64,000 bases of DNA, taken from contig NZ_VSRN01000001.1 of NCBI RefSeq assembly GCF_008369915.1, positions 4,646,501-4,710,500 on the forward strand, in the 5' to 3' direction. Position numbers and translations under genes: made by a program. Positions 1-8,878 of the stretch are shown in pieces (the stretch's first letter is position 1; each line of letters starts with the position of its first letter). Source of the stretch: Dyadobacter sp. UC 10. GTDB lineage: Bacteria > Bacteroidota > Bacteroidia > Cytophagales > Spirosomataceae. The notes beneath the pieces were generated by a model, which saw nothing but the letters and a program-made list of their open reading frames with translations, searched no databases and was not told the DNA's origin.

Positions 1-339
1 GATGTAAAAGCGGATATGGAGAAAACCGCCTGGGTGCTGATCAATTTTTTAACCAATGCAGTCCGATACTCGCAGCAGGAAAGCAAGATCCATATTCAGC
101 TTACGGGTACGGAGTACGGCGTTAAATTCCTTGTCCGGGACGAAGGAAAAGGCATTGACAGCCGATATCGCAGCAAAATATTCGACCGTTACTTTCAGGT
201 GCCCGGCAGTTCCAAAACCGGTACCGGATTAGGACTTGCGATCAGTAAAGAGTTTATCGAAGCACAGGGCGGCAGCATCGGCGTGACCAGTGAAATCGGA
301 ATGGGCAGCACATTTTACTTTGAACTTGCGAGAGCATGA
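1..339 (+). CDS. Sensor histidine kinase, C-terminal ATPase part (5' end outside window)
   Basis: The frame is open from base 1, so the gene begins upstream; the Met codon at 16 is internal. The visible 112 residues are a HATPase_c domain: N-box (NFLTNAVRYS), G1 box (DEGKGI), F box (FDRYFQ) and G2 box (GTGLGLAI) appear in the usual order and spacing. This domain binds ATP for autophosphorylation of the conserved His, which lies outside the window together with the sensor region. The protein ends just after the ATPase domain, so no receiver domain follows. Its last 25 bases overlap the end of the convergent PepSY gene. The signal sensed cannot be judged from this piece. Confidence 0.93.
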   Translation, partial: DVKADMEKTAWVLINFLTNAVRYSQQESKIHIQLTGTEYGVKFLVRDEGKGIDSRYRSKIFDRYFQVPGSSKTGTGLGLAISKEFIEAQGGSIGVTSEIGMGSTFYFELARA

Positions 340-1439
340 GATCCGCGAACTCGTCGCCACCATAGCAGAAAGCCCGTGACAGCCAGCAGGCCCGGCGCAA
401 GCCCTACTATGACATACAGGATTTTTATGGCAACACCGCCGAAATTACCGACGTGTAAGGGGAAAAAAGTTGCCTGGATGCGGTCTCCCAAAGGCTTTTC
501 ACCCAGCCGGTCAATTTCAACGAGTTCCCCGGTATACTGATCGATTCTCACCGAATTTCCGCTGCCCCATACTTTCAACTGTCCCTTTGTGTAACCTCTG
601 ACCTCGAACTTGCGCTCAGGCTGCGTGGGCAGATAAACATAGGTAGGTTCGAGGTCAGGCATGGCAGATAAAGCCTGACGGTACATCTGATCAGGCTGGA
701 TGGAAATAGGTGTGTTTGGTTTGGTTGCTACTATTTCATTCTGCCAGGTTTTTGCCTTGAAGGCAAAGAGGTTCATCCAGAATCCGGTGAAGAAAATCAC
801 TGCATTTAAAAGCAGTGACCACACTCCGACCATGCGGTGCAGGTCGGAGCTAACCGTCCGCCAGTTCTTTCGATTGATCTTCACTCGGAATGTCAGGACT
901 TTCCAGAGCATTTTCCGGTACACGATCGCCCCGGTAAGTAGCGACAGCAGCATGGTAATGCCAAAAATGGCCGTCAAGGCAGCACCTGGAACGCCCAGTT
1001 GAAAACTGAAATGAAATTGAAACAGCCACTCGATAAAGCTGAGTGTAAACTGACTTGAAGGCCCCTCCCGAAGAATGGCGCCGGTATAAGGATTGAAGGA
1101 AATCAATGCCAGATCATAAGTCAGTAACCGGGCGTCGTTGAAATAAAGCCGGAAATTATAGGCATCGCCGGGCTCCGCATCGGGATTAACCCATGCAATA
1201 CCGTCCAGATTCGGATACCGGTTGATAATGTTGTCATAGCAGCGCTTCAGCGCCTGATCCGGCAGCCTGTTTTCCGATGTTGAAATGTGCAGTAAATCCC
1301 GGTTAAAGAGATTGTCCAGTTCCGTTCTGAAAACCAGAACGGAACCACTCAAACCGAGCAAGATCAAAAATATTCCTGTTACCAGGCCAAGCCAGCTGTG
1401 CAGCTTGAAAAGGCTTCGGCGAAACGATCCTTTTTTCAT
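315..1439 (-). CDS. PepSY-associated transmembrane protein
   Basis: 374 residues with four hydrophobic segments: one near residues 15-40, two in the middle (the one near 155 begins LGVPGAALTA), and one at the C-terminus ending in LLWWRR. This is the layout of the PepSY_TM family, inner-membrane proteins often found beside siderophore TonB receptors and thought to act in periplasmic iron-siderophore reduction or handling. The start is 31 bases after the stop of the TonB receptor on the same strand, so the two are probably co-transcribed. The 3' end overlaps the convergent kinase gene by 25 bases. The family is fairly certain; the reductase role is inferred from context. Confidence 0.85.
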   Translation of the reverse strand: MKKGSFRRSLFKLHSWLGLVTGIFLILLGLSGSVLVFRTELDNLFNRDLLHISTSENRLPDQALKRCYDNIINRYPNLDGIAWVNPDAEPGDAYNFRLYFNDARLLTYDLALISFNPYTGAILREGPSSQFTLSFIEWLFQFHFSFQLGVPGAALTAIFGITMLLSLLTGAIVYRKMLWKVLTFRVKINRKNWRTVSSDLHRMVGVWSLLLNAVIFFTGFWMNLFAFKAKTWQNEIVATKPNTPISIQPDQMYRQALSAMPDLEPTYVYLPTQPERKFEVRGYTKGQLKVWGSGNSVRIDQYTGELVEIDRLGEKPLGDRIQATFFPLHVGNFGGVAIKILYVIVGLAPGLLAVTGFLLWWRRVRGSHALASSK

Positions 1440-1470
1440 TTATAAGTCTGATAATTAGTAATATAATAAA

Positions 1471-3840
1471 CTACCAGAGCTGATAGCTAACTCCCACTCT
1501 TACATTGAACGGGTCGCCCAGTCCGGCCAGGGTGACGCCGGAACGACTGCCTGTAAAATAGTGCTTGTTGGCCAGGTTGTAAGCATTGAGCTGAACCTGA
1601 AACCGGTTGCGCTGGTAGGAAAGCGCCGCATCCAGAACTGTGTAGGAGGGGAAAATGAAGTTCTGGTTCGTCAGCAAACCAACCTGGTCACTTACATAGC
1701 GAATGCCTGCTGCCACGCCAAAACCTTTCAGCACACGGGAGGGAAACACATATTTACCCCAGAAATTGATCTGATGCTTCGGTGCATTGGCAAAGCGGTC
1801 GCCTTTTTTACCATAAGTGGTGGTACTCACCAGCTCGTGCTCATTGAATGCATATCCCGCGATCAGACTGAGCGAATTTAAATTACCGGTTACGGAAAAT
1901 TCCCCGCCCCGGCTGCGCGTGCCGTCGATGGCTGCCTGGCGGTGAGAATTTTCGTCAGTAGGGGCCGCCGTCAGGATATTGGCATAGTTGATCTGATATA
2001 ACGATAATGTGGCCGACAAGCGGTTCCCGAGCAGATCGGCTTTTGATCCTACTTCATATTGAGTAGCTTTCCGGGTAGGGAACGGACCGCCGGCGAGCAC
2101 GTTGTTGGAGGTTTGGGGATTGAATGATTTCAGATAGGTACCATAAACCGATACGTTTTTAACTGGTAAATAAACCAGTCCGATCCTGGGAATCCAGCCG
2201 GAAGCCTGCAATTCGTCACCCTGCTTATTATCCCGGTCTGACAATGGCGTCTCTTTGCCATTATAATTATCATAACGAAGGGAAACCAGCACTTTCAACT
2301 TACTGCCAATACTGACCTGGTCCTGAACATAAGCGCCGATCAGGTTTGTCACACGCTTGTTATCATCCGATTCGTCGGCCGGTACGGAGGCATCGGGGAT
2401 ACTGCCGGCATAATTCGGGTTGAGGATCGAGATCCGGGTCGAAGGTTTGTATTGGTAATCGTTTTGAGTCCAGCCGTAACGGTTGTAATCTCCGCCGACG
2501 ATAATCTGATGCCCCAGCGGGCCTGTTTTTGTAGTGTAAGTTGCAAAAGCGGCTGTTTGCAGACTAAACCGGTCTGTCAGCCAGTCCTGATACCCCCGGC
2601 TGATGGAATCGTTCCGGATCCTTCCCACCGGAATATGATCCGTAAAATCCAGCACATTACGCACGGCCCGCTCCACGATCGTGAGTTTCAGGTTATCATT
2701 GATCTGGTGGTCAAAGGTTAATGTGGCCGATGCGTTATGCGTTTTACCATAATCCGTGGGGCTTTGGATCGTCAGGTTGTTGGGGTAATGGTTAAAGTCG
2801 AAAGTACCGTCGGGCCGGGTGTAAATGAAGCTTCCGTTATCATATTGGTGGACAGCCTTTTGCCAGGCGTAATTCAGTTCGAGGTTCAATGAAGTTTTGC
2901 CGTTGAAAAGGTAAGTCAGTGACGGAGCAACGAACAGGCTCTTTTTTTTCTGGTCATCCCTGAAACTTTCCGAACGGTCATAACCAATGATCGCGCGGTA
3001 CAAAAGCTTTTTCTGGCTGCCAACCGGCCCTGTAAAATCCACCGACGCCCGGCCAAAGCCCCAGCTTCCAAGAGAAAGGTCCGCGCTCGCCCGTTTTTCA
3101 GGCAAAGGCTTTTTAGTAACAAAATTGACCACACCCCCCGGAGAACCTTCACTAAACAAGGCGCCTGACGGACCGCGGAGCAATTCCACAGATTCAATAT
3201 TGTAGAGCAAAGGCTGCTGGCTCCACAGGAAGAGGTTTCCACGTATTCCATTGTAAAGCAAAAAACTGGCATCATTGGGAGAGTAAGCTGTAAACCCGCG
3301 GATCTGAAAATTTCCGTTGCCGTTGTTGGCCTTCATGCCCGTGAACGAGCCTGCGATCTCATTCAAAGTAAATGCCTGTCTGTCGCGGAGCACTTCGGAG
3401 GACATTACTTGTACCGATTGCGGCGTGGAAAGCAAGGGCGTATTGGTACGGGTGGAAGCATTGGATGTCAGCACCTGGTAGCGGTTTTTGGCCGTACTCA
3501 CTACGACTTCTTCCAACTCCTGCCGGCTTTCAGAAAGTTGCAGGTTAAGAAACGGATTTTTGCCTTTTGAAACGCGAATGCTTTGTGTGAAAGCAGTATA
3601 ACCTATATTGGAAACAGAAAGAATGTAAGATCCGGGCACGATGCCCGACAGGCTGAACTGACCATTGGCGTCGGTAATAGTTCCCAAAGTAGTATTTTGT
3701 AAACTGATTGTCGCGCCTGCCAGCGCCTTTTGCTCCGCATTTACAATACGTCCGTTGAGTGTCCCCTGTTCGGATTGAGCAATGGAATTGAAACAGTTGT
3801 CTGTTATAAAAAACAACAGGAATAAATATCTGAGATTCAT
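1471..3840 (-). CDS. TonB-dependent siderophore-type outer membrane receptor
   Basis: About 789 residues from the ATG at 3840, chosen because it opens a signal peptide (MNLRYLFLLFF...IAQS); upstream in-frame Met codons at 3933 and 3870 give no signal peptide. After the leader comes a carboxypeptidase-regulatory-like domain (about residues 25-105: GTLNGRIVNAEQKALAGATI), then a plug with the siderophore-receptor signature STPQSVQVMSSEVLRDRQA and a long 22-strand-type barrel ending in an aromatic residue. It should import a ferric siderophore or similar metal chelate using TonB energy. A PepSY protein follows directly, and a small Cys-motif protein precedes it across a terminator-like hairpin. 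There is no STN domain and no adjacent FecI/FecR pair, so it does not look surface-signalled. Confidence 0.92.
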   Translation of the reverse strand: MNLRYLFLLFFITDNCFNSIAQSEQGTLNGRIVNAEQKALAGATISLQNTTLGTITDANGQFSLSGIVPGSYILSVSNIGYTAFTQSIRVSKGKNPFLNLQLSESRQELEEVVVSTAKNRYQVLTSNASTRTNTPLLSTPQSVQVMSSEVLRDRQAFTLNEIAGSFTGMKANNGNGNFQIRGFTAYSPNDASFLLYNGIRGNLFLWSQQPLLYNIESVELLRGPSGALFSEGSPGGVVNFVTKKPLPEKRASADLSLGSWGFGRASVDFTGPVGSQKKLLYRAIIGYDRSESFRDDQKKKSLFVAPSLTYLFNGKTSLNLELNYAWQKAVHQYDNGSFIYTRPDGTFDFNHYPNNLTIQSPTDYGKTHNASATLTFDHQINDNLKLTIVERAVRNVLDFTDHIPVGRIRNDSISRGYQDWLTDRFSLQTAAFATYTTKTGPLGHQIIVGGDYNRYGWTQNDYQYKPSTRISILNPNYAGSIPDASVPADESDDNKRVTNLIGAYVQDQVSIGSKLKVLVSLRYDNYNGKETPLSDRDNKQGDELQASGWIPRIGLVYLPVKNVSVYGTYLKSFNPQTSNNVLAGGPFPTRKATQYEVGSKADLLGNRLSATLSLYQINYANILTAAPTDENSHRQAAIDGTRSRGGEFSVTGNLNSLSLIAGYAFNEHELVSTTTYGKKGDRFANAPKHQINFWGKYVFPSRVLKGFGVAAGIRYVSDQVGLLTNQNFIFPSYTVLDAALSYQRNRFQVQLNAYNLANKHYFTGSRSGVTLAGLGDPFNVRVGVSYQLW

Positions 3841-3961
3841 TGGTATGGTGCAATTACAGATGTGCTTCATCCCGTCCGGGATGAGCAAATCGACATGTAT
3901 TGATATAAAAGGATATTGTGTCCGGATGAACAAACGGGTTCGCCGGCATTAGAAGCTGCGT

Positions 3962-3984
3962 ACTAAAAAACGCGAAGTGCGTTT
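3962..3984 (-). terminator. Hairpin with T-run between Cys-motif gene and receptor gene
   Basis: On the minus strand AAACGC-ACTTC-GCGTTT is followed by further T residues, the form of a weak intrinsic terminator or attenuator. It overlaps the stop codon of the small Cys-motif gene and lies about 120 bases before the receptor start, so it could lower read-through into the receptor and PepSY genes. Confidence 0.5.
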
Positions 3985-4360
3985 ATGCGCAGGGAGGAGG
4001 GACGAGTATGGAAAGAGGGGCCTGATAGGACGCCATCCGATAGGTGAAAGTCCGATCCCGGAGCGGTAAAAAATGGGATGCCGGAAACTCGAAAGAAGCT
4101 ATTGCAGAGGCGAATAGTTGGAGTACCGGGATGTTTTGAATGCTTTTACTGGTTTGCTGGTCCTTCTTTTCCTGCTGCTCATTCAGCTTTTTGGCCAGAT
4201 AGCATTTTCCGTTACAATGCAGCTGTGGCTTGTCGCGGTTCTCGCAGAGGATACGCGTGATATACTCCTTGTTGATCTGATAATAGGCGATGGTCCCCCA
4301 CTGACTGAAAGTCGGCAGGATGGTCGTGATAAGCCATATGTAGACTAAAATTGTTCGCAT
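3983..4360 (-). CDS. Small membrane-anchored or secreted protein with Cys motif
   Basis: 125 residues. The N-terminus (MRTILVYIWLITTILPTFSQ) is a signal peptide or membrane anchor. The notable motif is CENRDKPQLHCNGKCYLAKKL at about residues 39-59, with C-x9-C-x3-C spacing. Similar short proteins with CNGKC motifs occur next to iron-uptake genes in Bacteroidota, and metal or haem binding is my inference from the cysteines. The C-terminus is proline-rich and ends PPPCA. It lies upstream of and on the same strand as the siderophore-type receptor, and divergent from the DUF4198 gene 65 bases away. No function is established from sequence. Confidence 0.65.
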   Translation of the reverse strand: MRTILVYIWLITTILPTFSQWGTIAYYQINKEYITRILCENRDKPQLHCNGKCYLAKKLNEQQEKKDQQTSKSIQNIPVLQLFASAIASFEFPASHFLPLRDRTFTYRMASYQAPLSILVPPPCA

Positions 4361-4425
4361 CGGATCGCCGGCAAATATAGTAAATCCTGCGGTATCTGTT
4401 AATTTGCGGGATCAAAAGTGATTTT

Positions 4426-5229
4426 ATGAAATTGAAAAATTTACTTTCCCTTACCGGCTTACTGTTGTTTTGCTCGATTGCGCTGGCGCATGAATTCTGG
4501 CTTGAGCCTGTGAAATTCTGGCTTAAAAAGAATGAAAAAGTCCGCATTGACCTGCTGGTCGGTGAGGATTATCGGGGCGAACATTCGAACGGTCATAAAT
4601 ACAGGATCACCAAACTGGACCATTACGGAAATGGTCAGAAGCAGGATGTCCGCAGCAAGGTTTACGGCGATAGTCTGAGCAGTGTCGATCTTTCATTTGC
4701 GACGGAAGGCAGTCATTTGCTTGCATTCAACAATACCAGCAAGTTCATCGAGCTCGAAGCCTCGAAGTTCAATGAATATCTCCGGACGGAAGGTCTCGAT
4801 AATGTGATAAAGCTCCGGGAACAAAGCAAAGATACTTTGAAATCGGGCAGAGAATTGTACCAGCGCTGCGTCAAAACGCTGGTTCAGGTCGGGACTAAAA
4901 CCGATGATACCTATGCGATCAACACGGGCATGCGTCTGGAAATTATACCGGCTAAAAACCCGTATGCCCAAAAATCGAAAGGTCCGGTCACTTTCAAAAT
5001 CCTGTTCGACAATAAACCTTTGCGGAATGCATTCGTGCTGGCGTGGCATATGGTGGAAGGTAAAACGACCCACGAGACACTCAGAAGCGACGAAAATGGT
5101 AAGGTCGCCTTTCCGATCGATCAAACAGGCAAATGGATGATCAGCACAGTGCATATGACCGCAAATAGCAATCTTACAGAAGCCGACTGGCAGAGCTACT
5201 GGGGAAGTTACACCTTCGGTTTCTACTGA
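4426..5229 (+). CDS. DUF4198 family periplasmic protein
   Basis: 267 residues with a clean signal peptide (MKLKNLLSLTGLLLFCSIALA) cleaved before HEFWLEP. The mature start with HEFWL and the beta-rich body ending in a region like RSDENGKVAFPIDQTGKWM is typical of DUF4198 (CbiK/GH25-like) proteins, which are often linked to nickel, cobalt or iron uptake. The exposed N-terminal His right after signal cleavage could be a metal ligand. It runs divergently from the Cys-motif/TonB receptor/PepSY group, supporting a shared metal-uptake theme. The role beyond that is not known. Confidence 0.8.
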   Translation: MKLKNLLSLTGLLLFCSIALAHEFWLEPVKFWLKKNEKVRIDLLVGEDYRGEHSNGHKYRITKLDHYGNGQKQDVRSKVYGDSLSSVDLSFATEGSHLLAFNNTSKFIELEASKFNEYLRTEGLDNVIKLREQSKDTLKSGRELYQRCVKTLVQVGTKTDDTYAINTGMRLEIIPAKNPYAQKSKGPVTFKILFDNKPLRNAFVLAWHMVEGKTTHETLRSDENGKVAFPIDQTGKWMISTVHMTANSNLTEADWQSYWGSYTFGFY

Positions 5230-5297
5230 CCGGAGACACGGTAAAATCGGCATGCTGAATTGTCACAAATCACCCCCTTATTTGTCGCAATCTACCC

Positions 5298-5328
5298 TTG
5301 ATGGATGTAAAGTGAACGGGTAAGTTTG
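5298..5328 (+). promoter_or_regulatory. Bacteroidota-type promoter
   Basis: TTG at 5298-5300, a 20-base spacer, then TAAGTTTG at 5321-5328 match the Bacteroidota primary sigma consensus (TTTG-N19..21-TAnnTTTG). Expected transcription start is near 5335, giving a leader of about 17 bases before the ATG at 5352. This is the best promoter match I found in the window. Confidence 0.6.
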
Positions 5329-5351
5329 TACAAAAACAAATCAGAAACAGC

Positions 5352-5849
5352 ATGCTTTCAGAACCTAAAATGGAGCGCCGGAGTGAAAGGCCATATCTGG
5401 CTATTGCAAAAACTGTTCACATGAACGATATCCCGGATGTTTTGCCACCGCTCATCCCGGAAGTAAAGCAATGGATGGAAGGGCAGGGGGTTAAGGCTTC
5501 CGGACCGGATTTTTTTCTTTATAAATCCATGAACGGGCAAGGTGAACTGGATTGTGAGGCCGGCTTTCCCGTCAGCGAGGAGATTGAAGGCAACGGCCGT
5601 GTCATCGGTGGGTCTTTCCCGGCGGGCAACTACGCCAGCATCATTTACACCGGAGATTTTAAGGACATGATGCAGGCGCACGTCGCTTTGGAAAACTGGA
5701 TATCACAGCAGGGACTTACCGAAAAGAAGCAAATTACAGACGGACGAACAGCGTGGGGCGGGCGCACTGAGTTTTATCTGGTAGATCCTGACTTTGAGCC
5801 AGATCCGGAAAAATGGCAGACGGAAGTCGTCTTTTTGCTGGAAGACTGA
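5352..5849 (+). CDS. GyrI-like / effector-binding domain protein
   Basis: 165 residues forming a single GyrI-like (AraC effector-binding, SOUL-like) domain: segments such as DFFLYKSM, CEAGFPVSEEI and GGSFPAGNYASIIYTGDFKDMMQAH follow the repeated beta-alpha-beta-beta pattern. There is no DNA-binding domain, so it belongs to the stand-alone members that bind, and in some cases hydrolyse, hydrophobic small molecules. A strong promoter lies directly upstream (5298-5328), so it is likely monocistronic. It converges on the serine hydrolase gene, with 44 bases between stop codons. The ligand is unknown. Confidence 0.8.
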   Translation: MLSEPKMERRSERPYLAIAKTVHMNDIPDVLPPLIPEVKQWMEGQGVKASGPDFFLYKSMNGQGELDCEAGFPVSEEIEGNGRVIGGSFPAGNYASIIYTGDFKDMMQAHVALENWISQQGLTEKKQITDGRTAWGGRTEFYLVDPDFEPDPEKWQTEVVFLLED

Positions 5850-5893
5850 CAACTTGAGCGGAAAGCCCGGTCCCGTTATTTCTGCAATCGAAA

Positions 5894-7054
5894 CTATCGT
5901 CCGCGATAAAGAAGGCCAATTAGCTTCCGCCAATCCGCATAGGAAGTTACCTCGCCATTCATCAAAATAATCAGCCCGTTTTTGGAAAACGGGTCGTAAA
6001 GCATGTAAGTAGATACGCCCGGACTATGCCCGTTGTGACTGTACATGGGGGTTTCGGTGTTAAGTAAATACAAAAACCATGTGTGAAAGCCAAGGCTTAA
6101 ATTCCTGGGTGTAAGTGTTTGCACGGCGAGGCTATCGATGATGGACTTCCCATTGAATTTGCCATTATTCGTCCAGCAGGCCAAAAATTTGGCAAGATCT
6201 CCAATACTGGTCCTTAATTGACCCGAAGGGTAATCTGGGAAAGTGCTTTGGTGTCGCTGTTGATAGACTTTTAGCGAATCAGAAAATGTGTAGGCGGTTG
6301 CCAGCTTGTCAGGATCAATACGATCAGGAAACCAGTTGGTATTGTGCATTTCAAGAGGGGTAAACAGTTTCTTTTGACAGTATTCATCAAAAGGCATTTT
6401 CGCGGTTCTTTCTACAATATAACCCAGGAGGGCATATCCCATATTCGAGTATTCGAAGCTGTCCCCCGGTGCGGTGTGGATAAAATTCTTGTCCTTTCGA
6501 TAAGTCGGTCCGCCTGCTGCCAGATAATTCTGTAAAAAAGTACCTAACGCAATATCAGGACCTTTGTAATCTCCTTCCCAAAATGGGAGCAGGTAGTCGG
6601 GATTATCGCGTATTGAAGATCGGTGTCTTAATAAGTGCCTGATAGTGATGGGCTTCTCAGGGAAGAATGCGTTTCTGACAGGGAATGGTAAAAAGCCGTT
6701 TATGTCATCGTCCAGCGAAAAATATCCCTGTCCGACCAACTGCATAATGGCCGCTGCTGTTACAGTTTTTGCAACTGAGGCAATTTGAAAAACCGTGTTT
6801 TCGGTGACAGGGACTTGTTTTTCTAAATTTTGATATCCATAATAACCTGTCCAGGCCACTTTTCCTGATTCCAGTTTTGCTACTGCCAGGCCTGGTATAT
6901 TGAGGCGCTTAAGTTCGGTTGAAACGGCAGAATCAAAGTTCGCTTGTTGTGCCACACATAAAGCACCCGGGAAGAAAGTGAACAAGATTGCGAGAAGTCG
7001 ATCCGGGAGTAGCATGGAATATCTGGGAAGAAAAAGTAAAAGATTATTTGCCAC
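5894..7054 (-). CDS. Secreted serine hydrolase (beta-lactamase/PBP class C fold)
   Basis: 386 residues; a start at 7015 (MLLPDRLLAILFTFFPGALCVAQQ) would give a more normal signal peptide. Motifs of the class C/esterase fold are present: S-x-x-K as SVAK at residues 93-96, Y-S-N at 202-204, and an HNG near residue 348 in the place of KTG. Members act as D-aminopeptidases, esterases or beta-lactamase-like hydrolases; HNG instead of KTG argues against an ordinary class C beta-lactamase. The start overlaps the end of the GH28 gene by 11 bases, so it is translationally coupled and part of locus A. It may remove ester groups from the glycan, but that is inference. Confidence 0.85.
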   Translation of the reverse strand: MANNLLLFLPRYSMLLPDRLLAILFTFFPGALCVAQQANFDSAVSTELKRLNIPGLAVAKLESGKVAWTGYYGYQNLEKQVPVTENTVFQIASVAKTVTAAAIMQLVGQGYFSLDDDINGFLPFPVRNAFFPEKPITIRHLLRHRSSIRDNPDYLLPFWEGDYKGPDIALGTFLQNYLAAGGPTYRKDKNFIHTAPGDSFEYSNMGYALLGYIVERTAKMPFDEYCQKKLFTPLEMHNTNWFPDRIDPDKLATAYTFSDSLKVYQQRHQSTFPDYPSGQLRTSIGDLAKFLACWTNNGKFNGKSIIDSLAVQTLTPRNLSLGFHTWFLYLLNTETPMYSHNGHSPGVSTYMLYDPFSKNGLIILMNGEVTSYADWRKLIGLLYRGR

Positions 7055-8702
7055 CTTGAATTACCAGGCTGTTTTCTTTCGCACCTTTCTGAAATTCTTT
7101 TGTCTTTTGAGCCCTGGTCAGGTCGGTATGTTCTATTGTAATTTGCCGGCTGCGCTCGCCCTGTACCGAAATCAGCATTTCGCTGGCATCATTGTATTTC
7201 AACTGATCAAAACTGATGTTGGTACCATTGTCGATCATAATCACCGGCTTGGTTTTCTGTGTGATCAGTTTTACGTTTTTGAATTTAATCTGATCAGCGT
7301 CGGTCAGTTCCATGCCAGTCTCTGAGGCCAGTACCATGTTTTCCATTACAATATTCCTGACTGGCATTTCGGGCAAACCCCGCACAAAAACACCCTTCGT
7401 TGCGCCATTGCAGACGATATTCTCAAAATGCATATCCCTGAAAACCGGTGTGCCTTCATTCACTTCCGGTCGCATATCACGCTCACCGTCCGTTGCAAAC
7501 TTCACAAAATAATACAGATCAAAAAATACCGCTTCCTGACGGATATCCTTCATGTAAATGTTTCTCGCGTAAATCTTTTCCACCACCCCGCCGCGGCCGC
7601 GTACCGACTTGAAGCGCAGCCCTTTATCTGTACCCATGAACGTACAGTTCTCCACAAAGATATTGCGCGCACCGCCGCTCATTTCACTGCCTACCACAAA
7701 GCCGCCGTGACCATTATATACCATATTATTCCGGATCACGCCATTTTCAGTAGGTATACCGCGTTTTCTTCCTTCTTCATCCTTGCCGGATTTAATGCAG
7801 ATCGCGTCGTCGCCCACGTCCAGCGTACAGCCTTCGATCAGGAAGTTTTTGCAGGATTCGATGTCCATTCCGTCACCATTGTGCGCATATTCCGGATTTT
7901 TCGTGCGCACATTACGGATCGTCAGATCCTGGCACATCAGCGGATGCAGGCACCAGGCGGCAGAATTCTGGAAAGTAACGCCTTCCAGCAGCACCTTTTT
8001 ACAATTGTTCAAAACCACCAGATTCGGCCGGAGGAAATCCTTCATTTCTGCAAAATCCTTTGGCTGCTTACCGGTTGTCAAAAGCATGCTCATACCTTCC
8101 ACGCTGGCCTTTTTGAATTGCTCACTCGGATACCAGGTCTTACCGTCATCTTTCAAAACGCCGCCGGAAGCTACTTTTTCTTTCCATTGGCTTTCCGTCA
8201 ATTGGGAACGGTGTACAGCCCGCCAGGCGTCGCCATTTCCGTCGATAATCCCTTTACCGGTGATCGCGATGTGTTCCAGATTTTTACCGGATATCGGCGA
8301 TTCGTTCCGGGCGGCCGCTTTGCCTTCATAAAACCCTTCCGTTAGCGCATACTGGGTTTTGTCGGGGGTAAAAAGAAGGGTAGCCGCCTGGCTGAGGTGA
8401 AGGTTTACATTGCTTTTCATCACCACCGGCCCCGTCATCCAGAGTCCGGCAGGTACCAGCACCACACCACCGCCTTTCTTGCTGCAAGCGTCGATTGCCG
8501 AGTTGATCGCCTTGGTATTAAGTGTAATACCATCGGGTACCGCGCCAAATGCGGTTATGCGCAGGGTATCTTTTTTGAAGACCGGCTGCTGTATTTTAGG
8601 CAGGTTTGTCCAGCTGTAATTTTCAGTTTTTTTCTGGGCTTGCGCATGATTGAAAGCAAAAGCAGCCAGCGCCAGTAAGGGGATTAGTTTTTTTGAGATC
8701 AT
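7044..8702 (-). CDS. Glycoside hydrolase family 28 (polygalacturonase-like)
   Basis: 552 residues from the ATG at 8702, chosen because it begins a signal peptide (MISKKLIPLLALAAFAFNHAQAQ). The frame stays open upstream only into the intergenic repeat. The right-handed beta-helix enzyme shows all four GH28 motifs: NGDGMD (N-x-D), GDDAICIKSG (the D-D pair), GHGGFVVGSEMSGG (G-H-G) and RFKS (R-x-K). It should hydrolyse galacturonic-acid linkages in pectin or rhamnogalacturonan fragments in the periplasm. It is the only recognisable glycan-cleaving enzyme in locus A and follows the SusD gene across a REP-like repeat. Family certain; exact linkage not determinable. Confidence 0.94.
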   Translation of the reverse strand: MISKKLIPLLALAAFAFNHAQAQKKTENYSWTNLPKIQQPVFKKDTLRITAFGAVPDGITLNTKAINSAIDACSKKGGGVVLVPAGLWMTGPVVMKSNVNLHLSQAATLLFTPDKTQYALTEGFYEGKAAARNESPISGKNLEHIAITGKGIIDGNGDAWRAVHRSQLTESQWKEKVASGGVLKDDGKTWYPSEQFKKASVEGMSMLLTTGKQPKDFAEMKDFLRPNLVVLNNCKKVLLEGVTFQNSAAWCLHPLMCQDLTIRNVRTKNPEYAHNGDGMDIESCKNFLIEGCTLDVGDDAICIKSGKDEEGRKRGIPTENGVIRNNMVYNGHGGFVVGSEMSGGARNIFVENCTFMGTDKGLRFKSVRGRGGVVEKIYARNIYMKDIRQEAVFFDLYYFVKFATDGERDMRPEVNEGTPVFRDMHFENIVCNGATKGVFVRGLPEMPVRNIVMENMVLASETGMELTDADQIKFKNVKLITQKTKPVIMIDNGTNISFDQLKYNDASEMLISVQGERSRQITIEHTDLTRAQKTKEFQKGAKENSLVIQGGK

Positions 8703-8759
8703 GAAATGTGGGTCTGTACAAATGTGATGACTTTTAAGCCTGTTTTTTCGCTGGTGTTT

Positions 8760-8866
8760 TTGTCGCCCTGAGCGCAGTCGAAGGGGAGGCTGCACGTTTC
8801 CCTTTGACTGCGCGGCAGCCGCTGCGCTCAGGGACACAAAGGTAAAAACTGCGCTCAGGGTGACAA
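8760..8866. repeat. REP-like inverted repeat cluster
   Basis: Three copies of a unit close to TTGTCGCCCTGAGCGCAG lie here: forward at 8760-8777, inverted at about 8822-8837, and inverted again at about 8848-8866. The first two enclose a second inverted pair (GCAGTCGAAGGG with CCCTTTGACTGC), so the DNA or RNA can fold into a long stem. It sits between susD and the GH28 gene of locus A. Such GCGCAGTCGAAGGG-type units are familiar as dispersed intergenic repeats in Bacteroidota; copy number in this genome cannot be seen here. Confidence 0.7.
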
Positions 8867-8878
8867 GGTAGAGAATAC

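Noticed and set aside
5894..7054. Serine hydrolase as class C beta-lactamase
   Set aside because: SVAK and YSN are present but the third motif is HNG rather than KTG, favouring an esterase/peptidase-type member.
7428..8345. 305-codon open frame on the plus strand
   Set aside because: It lies wholly antisense to the GH28 gene, which has all catalytic motifs; the long frame follows from GC-rich third positions. No domain or signal peptide is seen.
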